From an uncultured Oscillospiraceae bacterium (GTDB lineage Bacteria > Bacillota > Clostridia > Oscillospirales > Ruminococcaceae): a DNA stretch of 64,000 bases. Of the stretch, positions 42,272 through 50,103 are shown in pieces (within the stretch, counting starts at the first letter, position 1; every line of letters begins with the position of its first letter). The notes under the pieces were generated by a model. That model was not told where the DNA came from. It ran no database searches and worked only from the letters and a program-made list of their open reading frames with translations. The DNA lies in the NCBI GenBank assembly GCA_934486875.1, contig CAKSPU010000001.1, positions 62,001 to 126,000 on the forward strand. Reading direction: 5' to 3'. A program made the translations under genes and the position numbers.

Positions 42272-44556
42272 TGGTTATGGCTATGGATATTTTTATTCCG
42301 CCCGGGCTATTGTCAGAAAGCTCTGCGGCAGGCGGACATTTTCTCAGGATAAATAAATACGGTGCCGACACAGAAGAGCTTTTGCTCCGCTTTTTTGAGC
42401 TTGCGGTGAAGCACGGAGCATTTCTTGAAAAGGGTATGGCAAACCCCACAGCAGGGGATATTGCCTATTTTGAAAGCTCCTGTACAACGGGCTTCAGGCT
42501 TGACAGGGACTTTATAAGATCCTCCGCAAAAAAATTCACCACCGCCTCCGACAGCGTTCTTGACAAGCTTTCGGACAGCCTTTTTAGATCCCTTTCAAGG
42601 CTCAGGGGCGAGGGCAGGAATGACAGCATTTTAGAAAATATCTTCATTAAATTTATGTGCTGGCTGAGGCGTGATATTGCCCGTGCAATAGCTCCCTCAA
42701 AGGAAAAATATCCCCCGAAGATACTGTGCAAAGGCGGACTTTCACGGCACGAGATGATGATGCTGACCGCAGCTGCGGCGGCAGGCTGTGATGTGCTCAT
42801 TGCGGAGTATGACGGCTCGGAATATTTCGACAGGCTGCCCGATGATGAAAAAACAGCGGAGCTTATAGATGTGACGGGCGGCAGTGATTTTCCCGCAGGC
42901 TTCACCCTTTCCGACATCAGGAAAAAAGCCGATGAAATGCGGAGAAGAGCGGCTGTGATATCCTCGGGAAATACAGGCGGCACCGCTTTGGCACCTGCTC
43001 CAAAAAACGGCGGATACTGCGTAAATGCGTGGATATCGGGAGACATTTTTGCGGATATCCTCACCGACCCCGCAAAGCGTGGAAATGAGCCCGACACGGT
43101 ATATACCTGCTATGCCCGCATAAACGGAGCCGAGAACAAGACAACATATCTCGGTGACCTGTACAGATTTTACATCACCCTCAAAGAAACGAGAGAGCCT
43201 GTTATAATCGAGAACGGCATTACCCCTCCGTCCAATGAGGAAATTTCAGCGATATCAAGAGGAAATTACCGCACTCCCGCTGATATGATAACAGCCCTTT
43301 CCGCAAATATCGTTCATTCGGACATAAAATTACAGGCAAAGCTCAGAAGCGCATTTGCGGCGGTAATGGATATGTATTTTGCGGAAAGCGGTAACGATAT
43401 GCGCAAGGGCATTTCAAAGGCGGTTTTCCTGCTCTGCTTCCTCAGACGCTATCAGGGAGCGCTTTTCGGCAGCTCACGGACAAAATTCCCCTGCCTTATA
43501 ATTTTCGGCGGCTGCAAAAGCGGCGGGGAAGCTATGTTTGTGAAGATGATAGCCCGCTGCCCTGCCGATGTGCTTGTTTTATGCTCTGACAGGAGCAAAA
43601 AATGCGAGCTTTCGGACGATATGCTCTATGAGCGGAATTTTACAGACTCACTCCCTGCGGAAAAATTTCCCAAGGAAAATGGGGACGCTTCAATGGGTAC
43701 TGTGGCATATTATGCCGAGCGGGAGCTGGACACTGTGATGTACACCGATACGGGACTTTACCGCAGTCATCAGTATTCCAGAGCAAATTCCGTAGTGCTT
43801 CGGACAATGTACGAGGAGATACCCCTTTTGTGGAACACCGAGCTTAAATACCGACCCAATTTCAGCACATCGGGGGATATCGTAAACATTCCCGTAATTA
43901 TGGCAAAAATTTCGGGCGTTAAGGATAAAGACCTGCCACGGTACTGGAACGAGCTTCACGACCTTATATCGGCATATCCCGAAAGCACACTTGTTTTCAG
44001 GGGCGAGCCTGTTATCACGGAAGAGGGCTCCTGCGAATATGCGGTGGGGCTTATGAGAAACGGTCGGCTGAACAGGTCTGCTGTCAAGGCGCATAAAAAT
44101 TACCGATACGGTTTTCTCAAGGAGGAAACTCAGGACTATATCCTCGAAAAGCTGTCCGCATTTCTTGAAGCAGATGTTATAAAGGACCAAAGCTCGGGAG
44201 GGCTTGAATACAGAATTATCCACATTGCCCTTAATATGGACAGCGGGATACTGAGACTTATCCAGAAATTTGACTTCACATCGGTAAACCCGAAGGTCGT
44301 ATATATATCCACGGGGGAAAACATCATATCACGGTCGGACAGCATACTTCTTGCATTCCTGAGCCGACTGGGCTTTGACGTTGTTTTCTATGTCCCCACG
44401 GGATATCAGAGTGCCGAGAAATATTACACCGACGGCGTTATGAGCTGCCTTGAAACGGGAGAGTATATGTTTGACCTTGCTGTGCCCGACCTGAGCAAGC
44501 GTATCGCTGACCCGAAAAAATCAATTTTCAAACGGATATTCGGAAAGGAAAAATAA
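42271..44556 (+). CDS. Large YceG-like protein (Ter-associated biosynthetic module family)
   Basis: 761 aa, soluble. Three segments repeat the pattern seen in the preceding protein: PKILCKGGLSRHEMMML...GCDVLIAEYDG near 150, PCLIIFGGCKSGGEAMF...ADVLVLCSD near 415 and PKVVYISTGENIISRSD...GFDVVFYVPTG near 690. This suggests internal duplication of a Rossmann-like unit. Similar to the YceG_bac family described next to TerD/TelA genes; no reaction is known. Translation is coupled to the protease-fusion gene. No TerD, TerC or TelA gene lies in the window. Confidence 0.65.
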   Translation: MVMAMDIFIPPGLLSESSAAGGHFLRINKYGADTEELLLRFFELAVKHGAFLEKGMANPTAGDIAYFESSCTTGFRLDRDFIRSSAKKFTTASDSVLDKLSDSLFRSLSRLRGEGRNDSILENIFIKFMCWLRRDIARAIAPSKEKYPPKILCKGGLSRHEMMMLTAAAAAGCDVLIAEYDGSEYFDRLPDDEKTAELIDVTGGSDFPAGFTLSDIRKKADEMRRRAAVISSGNTGGTALAPAPKNGGYCVNAWISGDIFADILTDPAKRGNEPDTVYTCYARINGAENKTTYLGDLYRFYITLKETREPVIIENGITPPSNEEISAISRGNYRTPADMITALSANIVHSDIKLQAKLRSAFAAVMDMYFAESGNDMRKGISKAVFLLCFLRRYQGALFGSSRTKFPCLIIFGGCKSGGEAMFVKMIARCPADVLVLCSDRSKKCELSDDMLYERNFTDSLPAEKFPKENGDASMGTVAYYAERELDTVMYTDTGLYRSHQYSRANSVVLRTMYEEIPLLWNTELKYRPNFSTSGDIVNIPVIMAKISGVKDKDLPRYWNELHDLISAYPESTLVFRGEPVITEEGSCEYAVGLMRNGRLNRSAVKAHKNYRYGFLKEETQDYILEKLSAFLEADVIKDQSSGGLEYRIIHIALNMDSGILRLIQKFDFTSVNPKVVYISTGENIISRSDSILLAFLSRLGFDVVFYVPTGYQSAEKYYTDGVMSCLETGEYMFDLAVPDLSKRIADPKKSIFKRIFGKEK

Positions 44557-44557
44557 A

Positions 44558-45703
44558 ATGAAAGCCAAGGATATTGCATTATTATGCACCGCTGCGGCAG
44601 GTGCGGGAGCGGCTGCGGGAATTGCGGCGGCGGGAGCTGGGAAGCCTGCTCAGACAAAGCAGCCAAAGGAAAGACCTGCGGCAAAGGTGAAAAAACCTGC
44701 TGAGACCGCAAAGAAAAATAAAAACGCTTCGGCTGACATAAAGCCCCTTAAAGCCACGGTCACAGAGCTTGGATTTCCCGTGGGCGACAGCCTTTCCTGC
44801 GTTTATTCCCACAGCGGCAGCGGGATAACTGCGGTTTTCGGCTCCGACGGGAAGCATTCGGTTTTCAAGGCAAGGACAGACGGCAGCATAGTCAGCGCAA
44901 GATGCCCCTCGGGAATATCGGGAGCGGCGGCAGGCGATGACTGCGTAATGTTCCTCACGCCGAGAGGGGGAGTTTTCGTGTATGACGACCCCGAAAAAGA
45001 GCCTGTGCTCTGCGCTCTCACTGTTCCCGAATATGCGGCATATTATGAGGGAAAATTCTATGTTTTCTCCGATTCGCTCCTTTACATCTGCACCTCTGAC
45101 GGCGAGATCGAAAAGACCGTGAGCCTTGGGGCAATGATAGAGATAACAGGGGGCGATATCTGCGATGCGGAGGATTCCGACAGCAGCTTTACTGCGGCAA
45201 AGGTCAGCGTTAAAAAGCTTTTTCCCTTCGGCAGATCCGACCTTTTTGCGGCAATAACCGCCGAGGGGAATTCCTACATTATGCACAAGGACGAGGACGA
45301 TTTTGTAAGCTTTGAAAAGACCTATGAGAATATCATAGATGTGTGCGTTTTCGGAAATTTTGCCTACTATCTCTGCAAGCTCTCCGAGGGATATGGCATA
45401 ATCAAAACGGAGATAAAGCGTAAAAACTGCGAGACTGCGGGAAAATATCAGCTCTGCGGCGAGGACAGAAAGCCTGTGAAAATATTCTCCGTAAGCTGCG
45501 GGATCGGAATTATGTATGAGGACGGGGGCGTTAAATTCCTGCTCCCCGAAATATCTTCCGAGCGTGCAAGAGAGCGTTCGAGAAGAGGTCTTTCCGCTTT
45601 AAACGGTATTTTCGAGGGAGTAAACGTGCAGGACGTTTTCTCATTCTCAGATGACTGCGGATATGTTTCCGACGGAAAGGTCTATATTGTCAAAACGGAA
45701 TGA
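44558..45703 (+). CDS. Repeat protein with N-terminal membrane segment (beta-propeller-like)
   Basis: 381 aa. An Ala/Gly-rich hydrophobic start (IALLCTAAAGAGAAAGIAAAGAG) is followed by a Lys/Pro/Ala spacer to about 65 and then repeated four-strand-like units with Tyr/Asp/Gly turns (VMFLTPRGGVFVYDDPEKEP, FYVFSDSLLYICTSDGEIE), suggesting a beta propeller. GGAAAGG is the SD and the gene starts 1 base after the YceG-like gene. It may present or sense a ligand for that system. No named family is recognised. Confidence 0.55.
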   Translation: MKAKDIALLCTAAAGAGAAAGIAAAGAGKPAQTKQPKERPAAKVKKPAETAKKNKNASADIKPLKATVTELGFPVGDSLSCVYSHSGSGITAVFGSDGKHSVFKARTDGSIVSARCPSGISGAAAGDDCVMFLTPRGGVFVYDDPEKEPVLCALTVPEYAAYYEGKFYVFSDSLLYICTSDGEIEKTVSLGAMIEITGGDICDAEDSDSSFTAAKVSVKKLFPFGRSDLFAAITAEGNSYIMHKDEDDFVSFEKTYENIIDVCVFGNFAYYLCKLSEGYGIIKTEIKRKNCETAGKYQLCGEDRKPVKIFSVSCGIGIMYEDGGVKFLLPEISSERARERSRRGLSALNGIFEGVNVQDVFSFSDDCGYVSDGKVYIVKTE

Positions 45704-45711
45704 AATGCCTA

Positions 45712-45740
45712 TTGACAACCGCCGCAAATAATGTTATGAT
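45712..45740 (+). promoter_or_regulatory. Promoter of the L,D-transpeptidase gene
   Basis: TTGACA (45712-45717), 17 bases, TATGAT (45735-45740). Confidence 0.85.
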
Positions 45741-45771
45741 ATCCGTATATTAATAATAAGGGAAAAGTGAA

Positions 45772-47286
45772 ATGGAAGAGATAAAAGAAAAGCAGACAGA
45801 TGATTACACCATCGACAGCGAAACTTCAGACCTTATCTCCGCAGCCATTGCGGGAAAAAAGCAGGCGGCGGCAAAGGCTAAGTCCGACCATAAGAAAAAG
45901 ATAATCATAATAAGCTGCGTTGCGGGGATCGCAGCGTTGGCGGCTGTGTATTTCGGCGGCTGGGCGGCTTCAATGGGCAGGTTTCTGTCAAATACATACA
46001 TAAACGGCGTTAATGTCAGCAAGATGAACGTTTCAGAGGCGGCTGCGGCTGTTCAGTCCGAGTTTGCCCCCGAGGGGATAACCGTTATTGAGCGAAACGG
46101 CGATGAGGTGGTTTTCAGCCCATCGGATTTTGATTATAAATATGATGTTTTCGGAGAGGTCAGCAAAATTTACCGCAGTGTCAAGCACGGCGGCTGGCCG
46201 GGGGCGGTTTTTAAGGAAACGTATTACGATACCGAGGCAAAGCCCTCCTATGACGAAACAAAGCTGAAAAGGCTCATAACCCGAACAAGCTGGGGCAGTA
46301 CCTCCACCGAAAATGCGGAGCGTGTTCACGGCGAGAACGGATATTACATAAAAAAAGAAGTCTACGGCGACAAGCCCGATGAAACAAAGCTTGCGGAATA
46401 TGTGCTTTCCGAAGCGGCAAAGGGCAATTTCACCATTGACATTGAAAAGGGCGGCTGCTATGAGGATCCCACCGTGTTTGCCGCAGACCTTGAGGGCAAG
46501 CTTGATGATCTGAACAACAAATTCAATTATGTTATAACCTATGATTTCGGCTATACCACCGAAGAGCTTACAGGCGCTATGGTTTATGACTGGATGGAGG
46601 ACGGCGGCGTTCTTGACAGGAGCAAGGCTGAAAAATATGTTGATTCCCTTGCGGAGAAATACGACACCTTTATGACCGCCCGAAAATTTCAGACTACAAA
46701 CAGGGGCGTTATCACAATGAGCCAGGGACGCTATTCCACAGGTCAGTATGGCTGGTGGACTGACAGGGAAAAGACCCTTGCACAGCTCCTTGAATACATT
46801 GACAAGGGCGAATCGGTAACTGTTGAGCCTGTTTACGTAAGGCTTGATACGGGCTATACATACCGTGGCTTTGACTCCGCCCGTTCCGCCGAGGGGGATA
46901 TCGGCAGCACCTACATCGAGGTCGATCTCTCCGCCCAGCATATGTGGTATTACGAAAACGGGGAGATAAAATTCGAGACCGACCAGATAGTTTCGGGTAA
47001 GGCAAGCGACCCCAAGCGAAAGACCCCTGAGGGCGTTTACAGCGTTTACACAAAAAATACCAACTACACTATGGTAGCCGCAGACGGTTCGTACACTGCA
47101 AAATGTGCATATTTTCTCCGGGTAAGCTTTGAGGGCATCGGCTTCCACGACCTGAGCCGCTCGGCATACGGCGGAAATATTTATCTCACAAACGGCTCCC
47201 ACGGCTGTATCAATATGAAATATGATGAAGTGAAAAAGCTTTACGATATGGTCGAACGTGGAACGCCTGTTATAATGTATTATTAG
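45772..47286 (+). CDS. L,D-transpeptidase (YkuD) with peptidoglycan-binding-like domain
   Basis: Makes 3-3 peptidoglycan cross-links outside the membrane. 504 aa: acidic cytoplasmic tail, membrane helix at about 41-62, a PG_binding_4-type domain (SNTYINGVNVSKMNVSEAAAAV and following), and a C-terminal YkuD domain from about 375 with H477 and C479 in SHGCINMKYDEV. The enzyme is typically insensitive to most beta-lactams other than carbapenems. mesoDAP-type peptides made by the MurE-F enzyme of this genome would be its substrate. Confidence 0.95.
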   Translation: MEEIKEKQTDDYTIDSETSDLISAAIAGKKQAAAKAKSDHKKKIIIISCVAGIAALAAVYFGGWAASMGRFLSNTYINGVNVSKMNVSEAAAAVQSEFAPEGITVIERNGDEVVFSPSDFDYKYDVFGEVSKIYRSVKHGGWPGAVFKETYYDTEAKPSYDETKLKRLITRTSWGSTSTENAERVHGENGYYIKKEVYGDKPDETKLAEYVLSEAAKGNFTIDIEKGGCYEDPTVFAADLEGKLDDLNNKFNYVITYDFGYTTEELTGAMVYDWMEDGGVLDRSKAEKYVDSLAEKYDTFMTARKFQTTNRGVITMSQGRYSTGQYGWWTDREKTLAQLLEYIDKGESVTVEPVYVRLDTGYTYRGFDSARSAEGDIGSTYIEVDLSAQHMWYYENGEIKFETDQIVSGKASDPKRKTPEGVYSVYTKNTNYTMVAADGSYTAKCAYFLRVSFEGIGFHDLSRSAYGGNIYLTNGSHGCINMKYDEVKKLYDMVERGTPVIMYY

Positions 47287-47306
47287 TATAATAGTATAAG
47301 ACAAAA

Positions 47307-47334
47307 TGAGCCGCAGGAAATTTCCTGCGGCTCA
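47307..47334. terminator. Bidirectional terminator, perfect 28-base palindrome
   Basis: TGAGCCGCAGGAAA and its exact complement meet without a spacer between the convergent L,D-transpeptidase and HD-GYP genes; short T-rich stretches lie on both sides. Confidence 0.8.
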
Positions 47335-47336
47335 CT

Positions 47337-47939
47337 TTATTCCTGAACGTATTCCTTTGTAAGCTCTTCCCAGTTGTCAAGAGCCACCTGCGCTATTTTC
47401 GGGTCATACATAATGCCGATGTTCTTTCTGATCTCTTCTTTTACCACGTCAAGAGGCAGTGCCTTTCGGTATGCTCTTGCGGAAGCCATTGCGTCGATCG
47501 AGTCGCATACGGCGATTATCCTTGCGCCTATGGGAATTTCCGTGCCCTTTGCGCCGAAAGGATATCCCTTGCCGTCCCAGCGCTCGTGGTGATGCAGGAT
47601 TATGGCGGCTATCCGTGAAAAATGAGGGGATTTGGAAAGAATGTCCGCACCTATCTCGGGGTGCTTTTTCATAAGTGCCCATTCCTCGTCATTGAGCCTG
47701 TCGGGTTTGAGCAGAACACGGTCGGGCACGCCTATCTTTCCGATATCGTGGAGATGTCCCGAAATATGTATCTCCTGAGTTTCCTGGTGGGATATGCCAA
47801 GCTTTCCGCAGAGGAAGCACGCCATATCGCTGACCCGTCTCGAGTGATTTCCCGTGTACGGGTCACGGGCATCAAGGGCGGAGGTTATGCATTCCACCAT
47901 TTCGTGGTATTCAAAGTTGACCTCGCAGTCACAATTCAT
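47337..47939 (-). CDS. HD-GYP domain protein (putative c-di-GMP phosphodiesterase)
   Basis: 200 aa, single domain. HD pair in ISGHLHDIGKIGVPD, then HHHERWDGKGYPFGAKGTEIP, which carries the GYP motif in full, and AVCDSIDAMASARAYR. Proteins of this kind linearise c-di-GMP. It lacks a receiver or sensor domain, so activity may be constitutive or partner-controlled. The c-di-GMP riboswitch at 33.1 kb shows the messenger is used in this organism. It lies 29 bases downstream of the DtxR-like gene and may share its transcript. Confidence 0.92.
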   Translation of the reverse strand: MNCDCEVNFEYHEMVECITSALDARDPYTGNHSRRVSDMACFLCGKLGISHQETQEIHISGHLHDIGKIGVPDRVLLKPDRLNDEEWALMKKHPEIGADILSKSPHFSRIAAIILHHHERWDGKGYPFGAKGTEIPIGARIIAVCDSIDAMASARAYRKALPLDVVKEEIRKNIGIMYDPKIAQVALDNWEELTKEYVQE

Positions 47940-47968
47940 TTTTATGTCCTTTCTGTTTTACGGCTGAT

Positions 47969-48346
47969 TCAGCTTTGCTTTTCAAGCAGATGCTCGGAAA
48001 GACGGTTGACGGTCTTTTCCGAAGCGTGGATAACTATTTTTACCGAGTCCTCGTCGGCGGTCTTTTCGTCCATTCCGAGAACATTTTCAAGAAAATCACG
48101 TATTATAACGCAGCTTGTGTAGATCGAGTTGGCTGCCTTTATGCCGTTCTCGGTAAGCCCTATCTGTCCGTAGTGCTCTTTTTGGATATAGCCGCACTCG
48201 CAGAGCTTTGCCGCCATTGAAGCGGTACTCGCCTTGCTCACTCCCACCAGCTTTGCCACCTCGGAGGAGCGTACCTCGCCGCCGTTCTGACCGAGCTTGT
48301 AAATGGCGAAGAGATATTTTTTCTGTGAATATGTCAGTTCGTTCAT
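47969..48346 (-). CDS. DtxR/MntR-family regulator with substituted metal ligands
   Basis: 125 aa. The winged HTH (SSEVAKLVGVSKASTASMAAKL and YIQKEHYGQIGLTENG) and the dimerisation domain (FLENVLGMDEKTADED) fit the DtxR family; the C-terminal SH3 domain is absent, as in MntR. In the usual metal site the first His becomes Cys (IYTSCVIIRDFL) and the Cys-x-x-Glu-His set becomes VKIVIHAS. Its own promoter carries the GTTAG-N6-CTAAC palindrome found before feoAB, so it is the best candidate for the regulator of that set. SD signal is weak (AAAGGAATG upstream). Confidence 0.85.
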   Translation of the reverse strand: MNELTYSQKKYLFAIYKLGQNGGEVRSSEVAKLVGVSKASTASMAAKLCECGYIQKEHYGQIGLTENGIKAANSIYTSCVIIRDFLENVLGMDEKTADEDSVKIVIHASEKTVNRLSEHLLEKQS

Positions 48347-48435
48347 TTTTTTTATGATACATTCCTTTCACGGAGTTTTGGTTCTGCTGTTTACGAAAGC
48401 GTTGTCATCTGCTAACTAATATTCATATTTATATG

Positions 48436-48451
48436 GTTAGTTTCTGCTAAC
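48436..48451. promoter_or_regulatory. Metal-regulator box 8 (autoregulatory)
   Basis: GTTAGTTTCTGCTAAC downstream of the regulator's -10; a further half-site GCTAACTA lies at 48411-48418. Confidence 0.8.
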
Positions 48452-48454
48452 ATT

Positions 48455-48483
48455 ATTTTACCCTATTTTCCCTCTGTTGTCAA
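48455..48483 (-). promoter_or_regulatory. Promoter of the DtxR-like regulator gene
   Basis: On the minus strand TTGACA (48478-48483), 17 bases, TAAAAT (48455-48460), the same boxes as the feo promoter. Confidence 0.85.
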
Positions 48484-48579
48484 GGGATATTTCCGATTAT
48501 GGGTGCTTATAAAAATTATTTGTAGCCTTGCACATAATTTGGGTTAGCTGGGAGTAACTATATGTTGAGTTTTTTTATA

Positions 48580-48623
48580 AAAAAACAACAGCTACTCATA
48601 GTGAAAACAGCTGTTGTTTTTTG
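48580..48623. terminator. Terminator of the DUF4230 lipoprotein genes
   Basis: AACAACAGCT and AGCTGTTGTT form the stem; A-runs on the left and T-runs on the right make it usable in both directions. Confidence 0.85.
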
Positions 48624-48636
48624 TATTATGAAATTT

Positions 48637-49320
48637 TTATTCATAAATCCAAACAATATGGTACGTTGTATTGGTTGCAGCACCAATCTGAATAATATAA
48701 TTTTCAATCAGTTTTTTGGCTCTGTCTTGTGCAGATGCCATCAGTGAAGTGTTATTTTCAAATGATTGTCTGAGCTGGTCAGTAGCTGCTTTTATTGCAC
48801 CTGATTGATCTTCGGCAGTTATTGGATTAGTAAATATAGTATTATCAGCACTTATAACATATGAATCGGCTGTATAGGATTCGGGGTTGACTGTTATATT
48901 AAGAATTTGCGCATTGGGTATTGTGATTGTTACCTGTTCATCGGATATATCCATTTTTAATTTAGAAAGATCTATTCCGATATCTACTTGACCATTGTAT
49001 TCAATCCAAAACTTTCGTTGCTTTTCAAACAAATGGCTTACACCTGTTCCGGGTTCCTTGGTGCTTTTGGCAACATTATTATAACAGCACTGGAGCGTTG
49101 CCAACTCGCAGATGTTACGAATTTGGGTCAAATCCGGCTTTATGATTGGTTCTTGCTTTGATTCTGTTGTTTCTTCGTTTGATGTTTCAGCCAAAGTTGT
49201 TTCAATTGTAGTAGATTCAGAAATTGTAGCATTTGCTTCAGCAACAGAATCATCGTTTTTGCTACAGGACGAAAAAGCAAGAGAACATATTATAATGGAA
49301 GCAATAAAAACTTTTTTCAT
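48637..49320 (-). CDS. DUF4230 family lipoprotein
   Basis: 227 aa. A lipoprotein signal peptide ends at AFSSC (Cys19), followed by a Ser/Thr/Glu spacer and a domain with VDIGIDLSKLKMDISDEQVTITIPNAQIL, the DUF4230 core. The function is unknown. It lies 9 bases downstream of a paralogue, with which it shares the core but little else. AT-rich codon use distinguishes the pair from the neighbours. Confidence 0.75.
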   Translation of the reverse strand: MKKVFIASIIICSLAFSSCSKNDDSVAEANATISESTTIETTLAETSNEETTESKQEPIIKPDLTQIRNICELATLQCCYNNVAKSTKEPGTGVSHLFEKQRKFWIEYNGQVDIGIDLSKLKMDISDEQVTITIPNAQILNITVNPESYTADSYVISADNTIFTNPITAEDQSGAIKAATDQLRQSFENNTSLMASAQDRAKKLIENYIIQIGAATNTTYHIVWIYE

Positions 49321-49329
49321 ATTATCACC

Positions 49330-49962
49330 TTATTTTACTGTTGTTGTGTATCCTGCTATTTGTTCAGTCCAAGGCTGGAGCAGTGCTTCGACTGTAGAAA
49401 TTGCATTTTCTTTTGCAAGAGTTAATATTTCTGTATTTGAGTATGCTTTTTGCTCAAGGTCATTTACAGCTAAGGCATATGCTTCACTGTTTACTGTTTC
49501 GGTGTTGTATTTTTCGTTTTCAAATATGTATTCAAGTGAACCGGCATCAACGTTTATTGAGTTGATTTCTGCTTTTGGTACGGTAACATTAATTGTTTTT
49601 GCATTATCATCAATTTCTATTTCGATTTTTGAAAAATCAATTCCTGCTGTTATAGTTCCATTATAGCAAACAGAGTATTCAATCTCATTTTTTTCATTGC
49701 TTTTTTGTAACAGAGAATTGTATGTATATTCAGCTGTTGACATTTGGCTTATTTCAAGGACTTCTTTTAAAGTGCTTTCTGAGATAGTGTTTACCCCGCC
49801 TTCTTCGCCGACGATTTCCTCTTCTACGAAATTTGAGACACCGGTAGCAATTGCATCCAACACAGGCGTTTCATTTTCTTTTTTCTTAGAACAAGCAACG
49901 AAAGATCCTGCAATAATTGCAATAACAGCTACGGCAATTATGACTGCTTTTGTAGTATTCAT
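49330..49962 (-). CDS. DUF4230 family lipoprotein or membrane protein
   Basis: 210 aa from ATG 49962 (MNTTKAVIIAVAVIAII); an upstream in-frame start gives 11 more residues with no signal character. A hydrophobic N-terminus ends in SFVAC, a plausible lipobox. The core TAGIDFSKIEIEIDDNAKTINVTVPKAEI aligns with the downstream paralogue. The unknown role is probably shared between the two. GGAAATAATG-type weak SD; AT-rich. Confidence 0.72.
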   Translation of the reverse strand: MNTTKAVIIAVAVIAIIAGSFVACSKKKENETPVLDAIATGVSNFVEEEIVGEEGGVNTISESTLKEVLEISQMSTAEYTYNSLLQKSNEKNEIEYSVCYNGTITAGIDFSKIEIEIDDNAKTINVTVPKAEINSINVDAGSLEYIFENEKYNTETVNSEAYALAVNDLEQKAYSNTEILTLAKENAISTVEALLQPWTEQIAGYTTTVK

Positions 49963-50103
49963 TATTTCAACCCACTTTTTGCTATGACAAAACAATTTGC
50001 TTTATTATAGCAGATTTTTCCTAAATTATACAATATTATGCGCTTTTTGTCAATAGTGAAATATATTGATAATTGTTTTTGAACTGTAAATAAAGTTGTA
50101 GCG

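Noticed and set aside
46033..47304. 423-codon minus-strand frame opposite the L,D-transpeptidase
   Set aside because: The transpeptidase has YkuD motifs on the plus strand; the mirror frame has none.
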